From Cyanobium sp. PCC 7001 (lineage in GTDB: Bacteria; Cyanobacteriota; Cyanobacteriia; PCC-6307; Cyanobiaceae), in the NCBI RefSeq assembly GCF_000155635.1, contig NZ_DS990556.1, positions 124,001 to 188,000 of the forward strand: DNA of 64,000 nucleotides. The letters are read 5' to 3'. Positions 1-8,303 of this stretch are shown piece by piece. The number at the start of each line of letters is the position of its first letter. The first letter of the stretch is position 1. The position numbers and the translations under genes were made by a program. Under the pieces are notes generated by a model, which was not told the origin of the DNA, searched no databases, and saw only the letters and a program-made list of their open reading frames with translations.

Positions 1-917
1 GCTGGCTGGGCCTTCTGTTCGTTGCGGTGGGGCTGGCGGGAACGAGCGTGGCCGACCACCTGCTGCTGGTGTACCCGCTGCCGATGGCCCTGATGCTGAT
101 GGCCCTGGGCACGGTGATCGTGAGCAACATCACCCAAGACCTCACCCAGCTGGGCGGACTGTGGAGCCGGCGTCCGGTGATGGGCATCGCCTTCCTGGTG
201 GGCGCGGCCGGTCTTGTGGGCCTGCCCCCGTTCGGAGGCTTCTCGGCCCTGCGGGAGCTGCTCGATCTCACCGCCGCCAGCAATCACCCCGTGCTGCTCT
301 CGAGCCTGGTGCTGGTCACCAATGCTCTGATCGCCGGTGGCCTGATCCGGGTGTTCGGGCTGATCTGGGCCGGAGAGCCCTCGGTGTTCACGATCCGTTC
401 GGCCGAGGTGCTCTGGCTGATGGTGCTGCCGACCACAGTGCTGATGGGCATGGTGCTGCACCTGCCCGTGCTCCTGGCTCTGAACCATGTGTTCCCCCTC
501 AACCCGATCCTGGACTGGGGCCCCACGGGTGTGCTGCTGCTGATCAGCACCCTGGTGGGCGGAGGGCTGTCGGCCGTGTTCTATCTGCGGCCCCATCCCC
601 TCGCCAAGCTTCCCGCCATGCTCGGCGGCCTCCAGGCCTGGCTCGCCGAGGACATGCAGACCGAGCGCTTCTACCACCGCACCGTGGTGGCCATGGTGCT
701 GGCCCTCGCCCGGTTCGGGGCCTGGAGCGATGCCCGGCTGGTGGATGGCTTCAGCAGCGGCACCGGTGCGGCTGCCATGGCGGGGGCCCGGCGCCTCAGC
801 TTCACCACCTCAGGCCGTTCCCAGGCCTATGCCCTCACCCTGGTGCTCGGCGTGCTGCTGATGGCGGCCTGGCTGATCGCCGGCGGCGGCCAGCCCGTTC
901 CCCAGACCCTGCCCTGA
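1..917 (+). CDS. ndhF: NAD(P)H-quinone oxidoreductase subunit F, CO2-uptake type, C-terminal part
   Basis: Membrane subunit of a CO2-uptake NDH-1 complex. Only the C-terminal ~305 residues are present; the reading frame is open to base 3, so the start lies before the window. The protein is very hydrophobic, with repeated transmembrane segments and the antiporter-like stretch GLVGLPPFGGFSALREL, and ends in a last membrane helix before GGGQPVPQTLP. Nine bases separate it from ndhD, then a CO2-hydration protein and a fasciclin gene. This order is known for the NDH-1MS (NdhF3/NdhD3/CupA/CupS) module. Whether it should be called F3 or F4 cannot be settled from this fragment. Confidence 0.88.
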   Translation, partial: WLGLLFVAVGLAGTSVADHLLLVYPLPMALMLMALGTVIVSNITQDLTQLGGLWSRRPVMGIAFLVGAAGLVGLPPFGGFSALRELLDLTAASNHPVLLSSLVLVTNALIAGGLIRVFGLIWAGEPSVFTIRSAEVLWLMVLPTTVLMGMVLHLPVLLALNHVFPLNPILDWGPTGVLLLISTLVGGGLSAVFYLRPHPLAKLPAMLGGLQAWLAEDMQTERFYHRTVVAMVLALARFGAWSDARLVDGFSSGTGAAAMAGARRLSFTTSGRSQAYALTLVLGVLLMAAWLIAGGGQPVPQTLP

Positions 918-926
918 TCCGCGGCC

Positions 927-2480
927 ATGTCGTTCCTGATCCTCCTGTTCGTCGTTCCCCTGCTGGCGGGGCTTCTGGTGTCCGTGCTGCCACCGGAAGG
1001 CACCCTCAGGCCACGGCCCACCGCCCTGGCGGCCGCCTTGATCCAGCTGGCGCTGGTCCTGCTCTGCTGGCGCTATCCGCCCGAACCCCTCCACCTGGCC
1101 TGGCTGCCGAAGCTGGGGCTCGGGCTTGAGCTGGGCCTCGACGGCCTCTCCCTGCCGCTGATGGTGCTCACCAGCCTGCTCACGGCCCTGTCGGTGCTGG
1201 CCTCCCCGGTGAACCAGAGTCGCCCGCGGCTGTACTTCGCCCTGATCCTCGCCACCAACCTGGGCCTGGTGGGGGCGTTCCTGGCCACCAACGCCCTTCT
1301 GTTCCTGCTCGCCTTCGAGCTGGTGCTGATCCCCACCACCCTGCTGGTGGCGACCTGGGGCAAGGAGAGACGCGCCGCCGCCGCGGTCCGCTACCTCCTC
1401 TACGGCGCCGTGTCCGGGCTGGCCCTGCTTGCCGGCGTGCTGGCGATCGGCTGGTACTCGGCCCAGAGCCCCTCGGGCATCGCCATGGCCAGCGATGGCT
1501 CGGCCCTCACCCTGTTCAGCTACCAGACCCTGGAGGCGGCCGAGATCCCCTCCGGCGTGGGCACCGTGATCCTTGGGCTGCTGGTGCTCAGCTTCGGGTT
1601 GAAGCTGCCGGTGGTTCCGCTGCACGGCTGGCAGCCGATCAGCTACGCCGAGGCGCCCATTCCGGTGGTCATGCTGCTGAGCGGGGCCGTGTCCAAGCTG
1701 GCGGCCTACGGTCTGCTTCGCTTCGGGGTGGGGTTCCTGCCCGAGGCCTGGGCCAACCTCTCGCCCTGGATTGCCGCCATCGCCGCCATCAGCGCGGTGT
1801 ACGGGGCCATGACCGCCATCGCCCAGACCGACATCCGCCGGCTGATGGCCTACAGCTCGCTGGGTCACATGGGTCTGCTCACGCTGGCCCTGGCGGCGGC
1901 CACACCGCTGAGCCTCCAGGGGGCGGTGGCCCAGGTGATCGCCCATGGCCTGATCTCCGCCCTGCTGTTCTCCTGCGTGGGCCTGATCGAGCGCAAGACC
2001 GGCACCACCGCCATCCCGGATCTCTCCGGTCTGATGAATCCGATCCGCGGGCTTCCCTTCACCATGGGCATGTTGCTGCTGGCCCTGATGGCCGCGGCCG
2101 GAATCCCCGGGCTGGCCGGCTTCCCCGCCGAGCTGCTGGTGTTCGAGGGGAGCTGGCTCACCTTCCCCAGGGCCACCCTGGTGTGCCTGGTGGCGTCGGG
2201 CTTCACGGCTGTCTATGCGGTGAGGCTGTTCAACCGCGTCGGCTTCGGTCGCCTCGACAACGCGCGAGCTGACTGGCAGGCCACCACCTGGGGTGAGCGG
2301 GCTCCCGCCATGGTGCTCACCACCCTGGTGCTGCTGGCCGGCATCTGGCCGAGCCTCCTCACCGGCTGGAGCGAACCCGACACCGCAGCCCTGGCCCTGC
2401 CCCATCCCCTCCCTGCTGACACCCAGCTGGTCGCCCGGACCATTCCGTCCTCCACCCACGCCATGGAGCCTCTGGCATGA
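927..2480 (+). CDS. ndhD: NAD(P)H-quinone oxidoreductase subunit D, CO2-uptake type
   Basis: Proton-pumping NuoM-like membrane subunit of the specialised NDH-1 complex that converts CO2 to bicarbonate on the thylakoid side. The 517 residues form about 14 transmembrane helices. Family landmarks are the LAFELVLIPTTLLVATWG helix (conserved Glu), LPVVPLHGWQPISYAEAP and the RRLMAYSSLGHMGL segment. The length is normal. It starts 9 bases after ndhF and overlaps the next gene by ATGA, so the operon is probably translationally coupled. D3 is favoured over D4 by the cupS-like gene downstream, but this is an inference. Confidence 0.93.
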   Translation: MSFLILLFVVPLLAGLLVSVLPPEGTLRPRPTALAAALIQLALVLLCWRYPPEPLHLAWLPKLGLGLELGLDGLSLPLMVLTSLLTALSVLASPVNQSRPRLYFALILATNLGLVGAFLATNALLFLLAFELVLIPTTLLVATWGKERRAAAAVRYLLYGAVSGLALLAGVLAIGWYSAQSPSGIAMASDGSALTLFSYQTLEAAEIPSGVGTVILGLLVLSFGLKLPVVPLHGWQPISYAEAPIPVVMLLSGAVSKLAAYGLLRFGVGFLPEAWANLSPWIAAIAAISAVYGAMTAIAQTDIRRLMAYSSLGHMGLLTLALAAATPLSLQGAVAQVIAHGLISALLFSCVGLIERKTGTTAIPDLSGLMNPIRGLPFTMGMLLLALMAAAGIPGLAGFPAELLVFEGSWLTFPRATLVCLVASGFTAVYAVRLFNRVGFGRLDNARADWQATTWGERAPAMVLTTLVLLAGIWPSLLTGWSEPDTAALALPHPLPADTQLVARTIPSSTHAMEPLA

Positions 2481-3787
2481 CCCCCACTTCCTCAGCAACA
2501 CTGCCCGCCAGCGGCACCTCCCGGATTCCGCCCTCAACCCATCGCTACGCCGACATCATTCATCGGCTCGAGGCCGGCGGCTCGATGCTGCCTGATACGC
2601 CGGAGAACCTGATGCAGATCATCGGCATCTACAAGGCCTACGCCGTGCCGATGGACTTCTACTGGCGGGACCTTCTCTACATCGCCGAGCGGGTTTTCCT
2701 GAATCCGATTCCGGCCTTCAAGTATTTCATCTCGCAGGAGTACCTCGACCGGCCCAACAGCTATGCCGGCGATCAGTCCCAGCTGCGCATCTGGCGCGGA
2801 GGGGAAAAGGCCCATCCGGAGCTGCTGGAGTTCATGGCCAGGGGCGAAACCCGCCCCATGTCCAAGCTCTTCCATCACCTCTGGCATGACCGGGTGAACA
2901 TGGAGTTCGCCGAGGCGTGCATGGATGCCATGTTCTGGCACCAGGGCATGGGCGGCCGCTTCAACGACTATCTCGATTCAGAGCCCTACCGCATCGAAGC
3001 CGACAAGGCGATCAAGGCCTACTTCAAGGGCAACCCCCTGATGCTTGGGCTGTACAAGCTGTTTCCGGACATGTTCCTGGAGCAGGTGCGGAAGCTCTCC
3101 TATTACGCCAATCTCGGCCTCTTCTGGGAGGTGATGGCCCCGGTGTTCTTCGAGATGAGCGACCTCTACGACGAGGGCAAGCTCACCTCGGTGCCCGCGG
3201 CGATGGACTTCCTGGTGAACGGCATCTTCGCGGTGGCGGGCCGGCCCATCTACCACCACGTGTTCATCGGGGATGAGTGTTTTGAAATCATTCCCAAGAG
3301 CGCCGGATTCACCTGGCTCTACGAGGCGGCCCTGCCCTATGTCGAGGCGGTGTTCTACCGCACGGCGCCGTTCCGCGGCACCAAGAGCTACAACGCCCAG
3401 GCGCTCCAGGTGCCGGCCGACCAGGCCGATTTCCACTACGGCATTCTCTACGCCGATGTGTTTCCGGTGGGTTCGGCCGGGATCCCTCCCACCCTGCTGA
3501 TGCAGGACATGCTCCACTTCCTGCCTCCCTACCTGCAGGAGATGTACCGCCACCACAAGCGCGGTGAAGAGGATCAGCTGATTCAGCTGGGCATCACCTT
3601 CCAGCGCTCGATGTACAACGTGACATCGGCGGTGATCCAGGCCCTGCGCTGTGCCCTGCTCTACCCGCTCGACGACACCGATCCGGAGCACCTGATGGCC
3701 AACCGCCGCTTCTTCGAAGCGCAGATGGACCGCTTCCTCAGGCCGGAGGCCCGGCTGCCGGCGATCCAGAGCCAGGACTACCGCTGA
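2477..3787 (+). CDS. CO2 hydration protein (CupA/ChpY or ChpX type)
   Basis: Carbonic-anhydrase-like subunit (CupA/ChpY or CupB/ChpX) that works with NdhD/NdhF to hydrate CO2. The 436-residue protein matches the family in length and in signature stretches such as LPDTPENLMQIIGIYKAYAV, FYWRDLLYIAERVFLNP and LFHHLWHDRVNMEFAEACMD. The N-terminal ~25 residues are poorly conserved in character, and the start may be internal. The ATG overlaps the ndhD stop by four bases. No signal peptide is visible, in line with a peripheral subunit on the membrane arm. CupA rather than CupB is suggested only by the following fasciclin gene. Confidence 0.9.
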   Translation: MTPTSSATLPASGTSRIPPSTHRYADIIHRLEAGGSMLPDTPENLMQIIGIYKAYAVPMDFYWRDLLYIAERVFLNPIPAFKYFISQEYLDRPNSYAGDQSQLRIWRGGEKAHPELLEFMARGETRPMSKLFHHLWHDRVNMEFAEACMDAMFWHQGMGGRFNDYLDSEPYRIEADKAIKAYFKGNPLMLGLYKLFPDMFLEQVRKLSYYANLGLFWEVMAPVFFEMSDLYDEGKLTSVPAAMDFLVNGIFAVAGRPIYHHVFIGDECFEIIPKSAGFTWLYEAALPYVEAVFYRTAPFRGTKSYNAQALQVPADQADFHYGILYADVFPVGSAGIPPTLLMQDMLHFLPPYLQEMYRHHKRGEEDQLIQLGITFQRSMYNVTSAVIQALRCALLYPLDDTDPEHLMANRRFFEAQMDRFLRPEARLPAIQSQDYR

Positions 3788-3813
3788 TCTCCTCTCTCCA
3801 CCACCGCTGAAGC

Positions 3814-4215
3814 ATGGCCACGATCCTGGAAACCGCTGCCTCCGCCGGCAGCTTCAACACGCTCCTTGCCGCCGTGGATGCCGCGGGACTGCGCGGCGCC
3901 CTGGAGGGAGACGGTCCGTTCACGGTGTTCGCCCCGGTGGATGACGCCTTCGCGGCCCTGCCGCCGGGAACGGTGCAGACCCTGGTGGACAACCCGCCCC
4001 AGCTGGCCCGCATCCTCAAATTCCATGTGCTGGCCGGTGACCATCGCCGCGAGGCCCTGGTGGCCCAGCCGGAATGGGAGAGCCTGGAAGGGGCTCCGAT
4101 CGCCATCCGTCGGGCCGATCCGTTCGAGGTGAAGAACGCCACCGTGGTGGCCGCCGATGTGGTGTGCGACAACGGCGTGGTGCACGTGATCGACCGGGTG
4201 ATCCTGCCGGGTTGA
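3814..4215 (+). CDS. cupS: Fasciclin-domain protein, CupS-like
   Basis: A single fasciclin (FAS1) domain fills the 133 residues: the N-terminal half has [12 protein letters not shown] and [17 protein letters not shown] (H1 motif), and the end has [13 protein letters not shown] (H2 motif). There is no signal peptide, which differs from secreted fasciclins. It sits 26 bases after the CO2-hydration gene in the same direction. In cyanobacteria the fasciclin protein CupS is a subunit of the inducible NDH-1MS complex, so context and domain together support that role. A free-standing fasciclin protein of other function is the alternative. Confidence 0.8.
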   Translation: MATILETAASAGSFNTLLAAVDAAGLRGALEGDGPFTVFAPVDDAFAALPPGTVQTLVDNPPQLARILKFHVLAGDHRREALVAQPEWESLEGAPIAIRRADPFEVKNATVVAADVVCDNGVVHVIDRVILPG

Positions 4216-4232
4216 CCGGCTGCGCCGGACGA

Positions 4233-4613
4233 TCAGCCCGCTGGCGTGCGGCGTTCCGCCGGCAGCGGGCCATCCCGATCCGAGCGGAACTGCAGCGTCA
4301 TGCCTTCGAGGTGCTGCTGCACCAGCTGCACCAGCTTCTCGAACATCTGATGGGTCTGGGGTGCCCGCAGTCCCATGGCCTCCCGGCTCAGCAGCACCAG
4401 CTCCAGCACCTTGCCATCCGCCTTGGACTGGACGTCGGCGAAGAGCTGCATCCGCTGGCTTTCGCCGCCCTCCTTCACCATGGCGCCCAGGTGAGCGGAG
4501 GTGCGGTGATCGACCTCGGCATTGAGCGCCCTCAGCACCGGATCCAGGGCCCGCAGAATCGCTGCGGACTCCGGATGGCCTTCGGGCTTGAGCACCAGGA
4601 GAAACCGCGCCAT
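4233..4613 (-). CDS. Conserved hypothetical protein
   Basis: Predicted 126-residue soluble protein starting MARFLLVLKPEGHPES. I chose this ATG because the longer reading frame upstream is arginine/proline-rich and runs under the divergent oxidoreductase gene. The mix of hydrophobic strand (ARFLLVLKP), helices and a conserved-looking GLRAPQTHQMFEKLVQLVQQ segment suggests a compact alpha/beta fold. No motif was recognised. It converges with the fasciclin gene (17-base gap) and is divergent from the FAD-dependent oxidoreductase at 4719. Confidence 0.65.
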   Translation of the reverse strand: MARFLLVLKPEGHPESAAILRALDPVLRALNAEVDHRTSAHLGAMVKEGGESQRMQLFADVQSKADGKVLELVLLSREAMGLRAPQTHQMFEKLVQLVQQHLEGMTLQFRSDRDGPLPAERRTPAG

Positions 4614-4718
4614 GGACCTCAGCTTGGTCGTAGACGCTACCGCGCTTCGGGCGGGGTTTCTGTCCCTGCGCGCCACTGCCACCCCTGCCATCCTGTTGGC
4701 TGTGTGGGGTGAGGCCCG

Positions 4719-5942
4719 TTGAGACCCCGATCCGTTCAGGGATCCATCGCCGTCATCGGGGCCGGGGTGGCCGGCTGTGCCTGCGCGGCCCAGCTGCGGC
4801 GGCAGGGGTTCTCCGGCCCCATCAGCCTCTGGGAGGTGGGTCGGGGGCCCGGAGGTCGCGCCAGCACCAGGCGCTCCCGGGCTGATGAGGAGCTGGCGAT
4901 CGACCATGGGGCGCCGCTGCTCAACATCACCGCCGATCCAGCCCCGGCGCTCCTGGAGCCCCTCCTGGCGGGGGGGTGGATCGCCCCCTGGAGCGGCCTG
5001 ATGGCCCTGCTGGAAGGGGAATCGAAGCTCCACATCGGCCGTCCGGACATGCTCGGCCAGGGCGACCTCTATGTCGGCGTCGGCGGGATGGACGGTCTGT
5101 GCCGGGGCCTGCTGGACCTGGCTGCCCAGGGCGAGGGGTCCGCCATCAGCCCCCACTACCGCACCCTGATCCGCTCCCTGGATGTCTCAGACACGGGCAC
5201 CTGGCGGCTCTGGGATGGGACAGGCGGGCTGTTGGGGCAGGCGGACTGGCTGGTGTTGAGCAGCACGCTGCTGGCCCACCCCCGCAGCTGCCTGCTGTTC
5301 GACTGGCCCGCGGTGCCGATGGCCGAAGCGGCCGCCAAGCTCGCCGATCTGCAGCTCGACCACGCCCTCACCACGATCGCCGGCATCCGCGCCGAAGCCC
5401 GCAGCAACCTGCTGTTGATCGTGCCGGAGGACGATGCTCTGCTCTGGCGGGCGCTGCCCTTCACCCTGGTCAACTTCGATGCCGCCGCCCAGCAGTGCTG
5501 GGGGCTGCGGCGGATCAGCATCCAGCCCCTCGCCGATGGCCGCTGCGCTGTGGTGGCCCACTCCAGCGATGCCTTCGCCGCCGACCATCTGGATGTGTAC
5601 GGCTCCCGCTCCGCCGTGGCCCGGCTCCTGGCCCTTCCCCCCGACTCCGGGCGGGAAGAGGAAGTGATCGAGGCCCTGTCCCAGGCGGTGCTCCAGTGTC
5701 TGGCCCCCTGGATCGATGCGGCCAGCCTGGAGCGGGCCTCCCCCCAGCTGATGCGCTGGGGTGCGGCCTTCCCCGTGGCGCCGGGTCTGCCGCAGGCCCT
5801 CATGCTCTGCCCCCGCAGCCGGGTGGGCTTCTGCGGGGACTATCTCGCGGGGCAGGGGTTCGGCCGGATCGAGGGGGCGCTGCGCAGCGCCGAGCATCTC
5901 GCCGGCGCGCTGCTGCAGGCCGGGCTGGACTCCCGGACCTGA
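4719..5942 (+). CDS. NAD/FAD-dependent oxidoreductase (renalase-like amine oxidase family)
   Basis: The N terminus carries a Rossmann dinucleotide-binding motif, IAVIGAGVAGCACAAQLRRQ, followed by an FAD-type GRASTRR stretch near residue 48, as in renalase-like flavoproteins. The C terminus has the second FAD-contact region (FCGDYLAGQGFGRIEGALRS). Length is 407 residues. The start is taken as TTG at 4719; a start closer to SIAVIGAG is possible. Substrate is unknown. It is divergent from the hypothetical gene at 4233 and is followed after 16 bases by a small membrane-protein gene, which may be cotranscribed. Confidence 0.8.
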   Translation: MRPRSVQGSIAVIGAGVAGCACAAQLRRQGFSGPISLWEVGRGPGGRASTRRSRADEELAIDHGAPLLNITADPAPALLEPLLAGGWIAPWSGLMALLEGESKLHIGRPDMLGQGDLYVGVGGMDGLCRGLLDLAAQGEGSAISPHYRTLIRSLDVSDTGTWRLWDGTGGLLGQADWLVLSSTLLAHPRSCLLFDWPAVPMAEAAAKLADLQLDHALTTIAGIRAEARSNLLLIVPEDDALLWRALPFTLVNFDAAAQQCWGLRRISIQPLADGRCAVVAHSSDAFAADHLDVYGSRSAVARLLALPPDSGREEEVIEALSQAVLQCLAPWIDAASLERASPQLMRWGAAFPVAPGLPQALMLCPRSRVGFCGDYLAGQGFGRIEGALRSAEHLAGALLQAGLDSRT

Positions 5943-5958
5943 CGAACGGACTCACGTG

Positions 5959-6444
5959 ATGACTGGGAGAGATGGGGCCATGGTTGAAGACGGATCGAAG
6001 CCCCTGGTCGAGTGGCAACGGAGGGCGGCTCTGGGCAGGGCCCTGGGCGTCGCCATCGGCATGGCCTCGTTGCTGTGGCTTCTGTGGGGCGGCCTTGTTC
6101 CAGCCGCCCTGCCGCTGGATGCCCCCGCTGCAGCCAGCCGTTACCGCTGTGACGGCGACCTGCTGGTGGCCCGGATCGAGAACGGTGCCGTGGATGCCCT
6201 GGCGGTTCCCAACACGATCGCGGGCACGCTGCCGGGAGCGTTCGTGGTGATCGACTGGCGCGATCTGCACCTGCAGCTCCCCCGCACCAACAACGCGGGT
6301 CCCCCCAGTTTCACCGACGGCCGCTGGTGGTGGAGCCTGGAGGATCCCGAGCGGCCTGATCTGCGCCTGCGGCGCGGCGACCAGGTGCGCTTCGCCTGCG
6401 AAGTCCTGGACGGCGATGCGCCGGACTCCGGTTCGTCAGATTGA
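5959..6444 (+). CDS. Conserved membrane-anchored hypothetical protein
   Basis: 161 residues if translation begins at 5959; an ATG at 5980 is equally possible. One membrane helix near residues 30-55 (ALGVAIGMASLLWLLWGG) is followed by a soluble domain rich in Trp and Arg (DWRDLHLQLPRTNNAG, GRWWWSLEDPERPDLRLRRG). This looks like a single-pass protein with an exported or lumenal C-terminal domain. The family was not recognised. It lies between the FAD oxidoreductase and a strong terminator at 6517, so it is probably the last gene of that unit. Confidence 0.65.
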   Translation: MTGRDGAMVEDGSKPLVEWQRRAALGRALGVAIGMASLLWLLWGGLVPAALPLDAPAAASRYRCDGDLLVARIENGAVDALAVPNTIAGTLPGAFVVIDWRDLHLQLPRTNNAGPPSFTDGRWWWSLEDPERPDLRLRRGDQVRFACEVLDGDAPDSGSSD

Positions 6445-6516
6445 GCGCCTGGGTGGGTACCGTCGAAGGGTCGAGGTGGACGATGTCCCCACGTCCCTGG
6501 GGATGTTTTCCGAGAC

Positions 6517-6538
6517 GGGGCCCTGCGGGGCCCCTTTT
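6517..6538 (+). terminator. Rho-independent terminator after 5959-6444
   Basis: GGGGCCC (6517-6523) pairs with GGGCCCC (6528-6534) around a four-base loop and is followed by TTTT. It lies 73 bases after the membrane-protein gene and 50 bases before the SepF-like gene. Confidence 0.85.
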
Positions 6539-6588
6539 GCTTGGCCGGCAGCTCCGCTGCGACTAGCCTGCGCCCACGCGCCGCGTCC

Positions 6589-6873
6589 ATGCAGACCCCT
6601 TTTGGTGATTGGTTGCCCGAGGTGGTGGTGTTTCACCCCCTCCGCTTCGAAGACGCCCAGGAGATCGTCCAGGCGGTGCGCGAGCTCAAGACCGCCGTGG
6701 TGCATGCCGGCTCCATGGATCGCAGCGAGGCCCAGCGCCTGATCGACTTCGTGGCCGGCGGCGTCAGCGCCATGGATGGTCAGGCGGAGTGCCTCGATGA
6801 GGTCACCTTCGTGTTCGCCCCGGAGCTGATCACCTTGCGGCGCGACGTTCCGCCTGGGGCCTCAGGGGCGTGA
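6589..6873 (+). CDS. Short SepF-like (DUF552/YlmF) protein
   Basis: 94 residues, starting MQTPFGDWLP. The body matches the SepF core: VVVFHPLRFEDAQEIVQAVR (cf. the EAQEI helix of SepF), AVVHAGSMDRSEAQRLIDFV and GGVSAMDGQAECLDEVTFVF. SepF anchors FtsZ to the membrane and assists septum formation. This protein consists of the core only and lacks the N-terminal amphipathic membrane-anchoring helix and the linker usual in ~150-190-residue SepF proteins. It overlaps the convergent gene at 6862 by 12 bases. It could be a second, soluble paralogue with a different partner. Confidence 0.72.
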   Translation: MQTPFGDWLPEVVVFHPLRFEDAQEIVQAVRELKTAVVHAGSMDRSEAQRLIDFVAGGVSAMDGQAECLDEVTFVFAPELITLRRDVPPGASGA

Positions 6874-7098
6874 GGCCACCGTGCTGAGCTGCAGCCAGCA
6901 TCCACCGGGGGCCAGCTTCTCCACCACCACCCCCTGCTGCTGCCGCAGGGCCAGGGCCTGGGCAAAGCTCTCGGCTTCGTCGCGGTAGTGGAACCGGGCC
7001 GCCAGCACCTGCTGGGGCACGCTCTGTTCCCGCTCCACGCGGGGACGGACGCGGTAACGACCTTCGGGGTAACGACCTTCGGGGTTGGGCTCGGCCAT
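6862..7098 (-). CDS. Conserved hypothetical protein with YPEGR repeat
   Basis: 78 residues from the ATG at 7098 (MAEPNPEGRYPEGRY). A 15-base tandem duplication duplicates the Arg-Tyr-Pro-Glu-Gly unit near the N terminus. The rest (VPQQVLAARFHYRDEAESFA, ALRQQQGVVVEKLAPGG) reads as a small alpha/beta fold. No known motif was seen. It converges on the SepF-like gene. A longer start at 7146 is possible but adds low-quality sequence. Confidence 0.6.
   Translation of the reverse strand: MAEPNPEGRYPEGRYRVRPRVEREQSVPQQVLAARFHYRDEAESFAQALALRQQQGVVVEKLAPGGCWLQLSTVASRP
7055..7084. repeat. 15-bp tandem repeat, two copies
   Basis: TAACGACCTTCGGGG occurs twice head to tail (7055-7069 and 7070-7084). It is in frame in the gene 6862-7098 and encodes a repeated RYPEG unit, so it expands the protein without breaking it. 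Confidence 0.9.
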
Positions 7099-7226
7099 CG
7101 CGCCATTCTGGGGGTGGCCCATTCCCCATGGCAGGCCCTTCAGCATTTCCCAGGATTTGCGCTCCCCAGGCAGCCTCGCCCCAGCCCCACGGGCCAGGTC
7201 ACGGGGTAGGTCACGGGGCGGGCTGT

Positions 7227-7865
7227 TCAGGGCCTCAGCAGCTCCCGGCTCAACCGCTCCAGGGCGATCGGCGAGCGGATCAGCTGCTCATGGGTCCACA
7301 CCGGCAGGCTTTCCCGTCGGCCGCAGGGCAGCACGGCCCGCCACCCCGGTGTGACCATCAGATCCATCGGGGTGTAGAAGCTGGTGCACTCCACCTGCTC
7401 CAGGGTGCCGAGCTCCTGGTTCAGCTGCCGCAGCAGCCTGCTGCCGCAGCGCATGTCGGCGATGCCGGGCAGCAGCCGACTCGGCCAGGGCAGGGCATTG
7501 AGCGAGCCCTGATGGGGACTCCCCACGCTGATGAAGCGGCGCGTCCGCCGGTGCCCTCCCAGGCACTGCAGCCAGATCCTGCCCACCACGCCCCCCATCG
7601 AGAAGCCCAGCAGATCGAGCGGCTGCTCGGGCGGGATCGTTGCCGCCACCTGCGCGCCCAGCTGCTGGGCCAGGGTGTCCAGGGGCACCTGGCCCAGCCC
7701 ATGGGGCAGGTGGGGGGCCAGCAGCGGCCGGCGGCCGGCCAGGTGACGCCTCAGTGGATCGAAGATGCGCGGGGTGTCCCAGAGCCCATGCACCAGCACC
7801 AGGGGCACATCGTCTCGGCCGGAGGTGCGGCTTTCCCCACGCCCCGACCCGTCACGATCGTTCAT
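7227..7865 (-). CDS. Alpha/beta hydrolase (lipase/esterase type)
   Basis: 212-residue serine hydrolase. An oxyanion-hole motif (PLVLVHGLWDTPRIF) lies near residue 22 and the nucleophile elbow LLGFSMGGVVGRIW (GxSxG) near residue 89; a candidate Asp is in SFYTPMDLMVTPGW and a candidate His in LPVWTHEQLIRSP. This is the layout of triacylglycerol lipase/EstA-like proteins. No signal peptide. Its start is only 41 bases from the start of the divergent hli gene, so the two share a very short promoter region. Substrate is unknown. Confidence 0.85.
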   Translation of the reverse strand: MNDRDGSGRGESRTSGRDDVPLVLVHGLWDTPRIFDPLRRHLAGRRPLLAPHLPHGLGQVPLDTLAQQLGAQVAATIPPEQPLDLLGFSMGGVVGRIWLQCLGGHRRTRRFISVGSPHQGSLNALPWPSRLLPGIADMRCGSRLLRQLNQELGTLEQVECTSFYTPMDLMVTPGWRAVLPCGRRESLPVWTHEQLIRSPIALERLSRELLRP

Positions 7866-7906
7866 GTTCCTTTACAATTCACCCAGTCTTTCGTTGCTTC
7901 CCTCCC

Positions 7907-8050
7907 ATGGCTGACAGCGCCTCCCGCTTCGGTTTCGTTGCCTTCGCGGAAACCTGGAATGGCCGTCTGGCCATGATGGGCTTCGTGATCGGCCTGGCCA
8001 CCGAGATCCTCACCGGCCAGGGCATCCTCGCCCAGGTGGGTCTCGGCTGA
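7907..8050 (+). CDS. hli: High-light-inducible protein (one-helix chlorophyll-binding)
   Basis: 47 residues with the Hlip signature ETWNGRLAMMGFVIGLATEI: one membrane helix with the Glu and Asn/Arg chlorophyll-binding residues of the LHC superfamily. Hlips bind chlorophyll and carotenoid and protect photosystem assembly under excess light. The start is fixed by MADSASRFGFVAFAETW, typical for the family. It is followed 27 bases later by a strong terminator, so it is monocistronic, and it is divergent from the hydrolase gene at 7227. Confidence 0.93.
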   Translation: MADSASRFGFVAFAETWNGRLAMMGFVIGLATEILTGQGILAQVGLG

Positions 8051-8077
8051 GGATCGGGCACCATCGCCCTTCCCGTG

Positions 8078-8104
8078 GCCCCCTGGCTCTGTCAGGGGGC
8101 TTTT
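8078..8104 (+). terminator. Rho-independent terminator of hli
   Basis: GCCCCCTG (8078-8085) pairs perfectly with CAGGGGGC (8093-8100) around a 7-base loop, followed directly by TTTT. Confidence 0.92.
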
Positions 8105-8111
8105 GTGATGG

Positions 8112-8137
8112 CAGGTTCGTGATGACAGGTTCGTGAT
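8112..8137. repeat. Short direct repeat CAGGTTCGTGAT
   Basis: Two copies with a 14-base period (8112-8123 and 8126-8137), just after the hli terminator and in no gene. No function is evident; it is probably a slippage duplication. Confidence 0.7.
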
Positions 8138-8189
8138 AGCAGGGCACCAGCCTTGCCATGGTGGCTCCGTCCCGTCGCGCGCCTGTCCC

Positions 8190-8303
8190 ATGCCCCCATC
8201 CCCGCCCGCTTCCCCCGTGGTGGTGAAGCTGCAGATCATCGCGGCCGTGTTTCTTCCCATGGCCCTGCTGGCGGTGTGGCTGCGGTCCCAGGGGTTCTGG
8301 TGA
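8190..8303 (+). CDS. Possible small membrane protein (37 aa)
   Basis: ATG at 8190 opens a 37-codon frame, MPPSPPASPVVVKLQIIAAV, then a hydrophobic stretch ending LAVWLRSQGFW. It has one predicted membrane helix, as in small photosystem or NDH subunits. However, it overlaps the 3' end of the UmuD-like gene on the other strand (8236-8303), so one of the two may be wrong there. No recognised homologue. Confidence 0.3.
   Translation: MPPSPPASPVVVKLQIIAAVFLPMALLAVWLRSQGFW

Noticed and set aside
810-2537. Long minus-strand open frame (575 codons) opposite ndhF-ndhD
   Set aside because: Gln/His/Gly-rich, low complexity, exactly antisense to the ndhD reading frame; typical shadow in GC-rich DNA.
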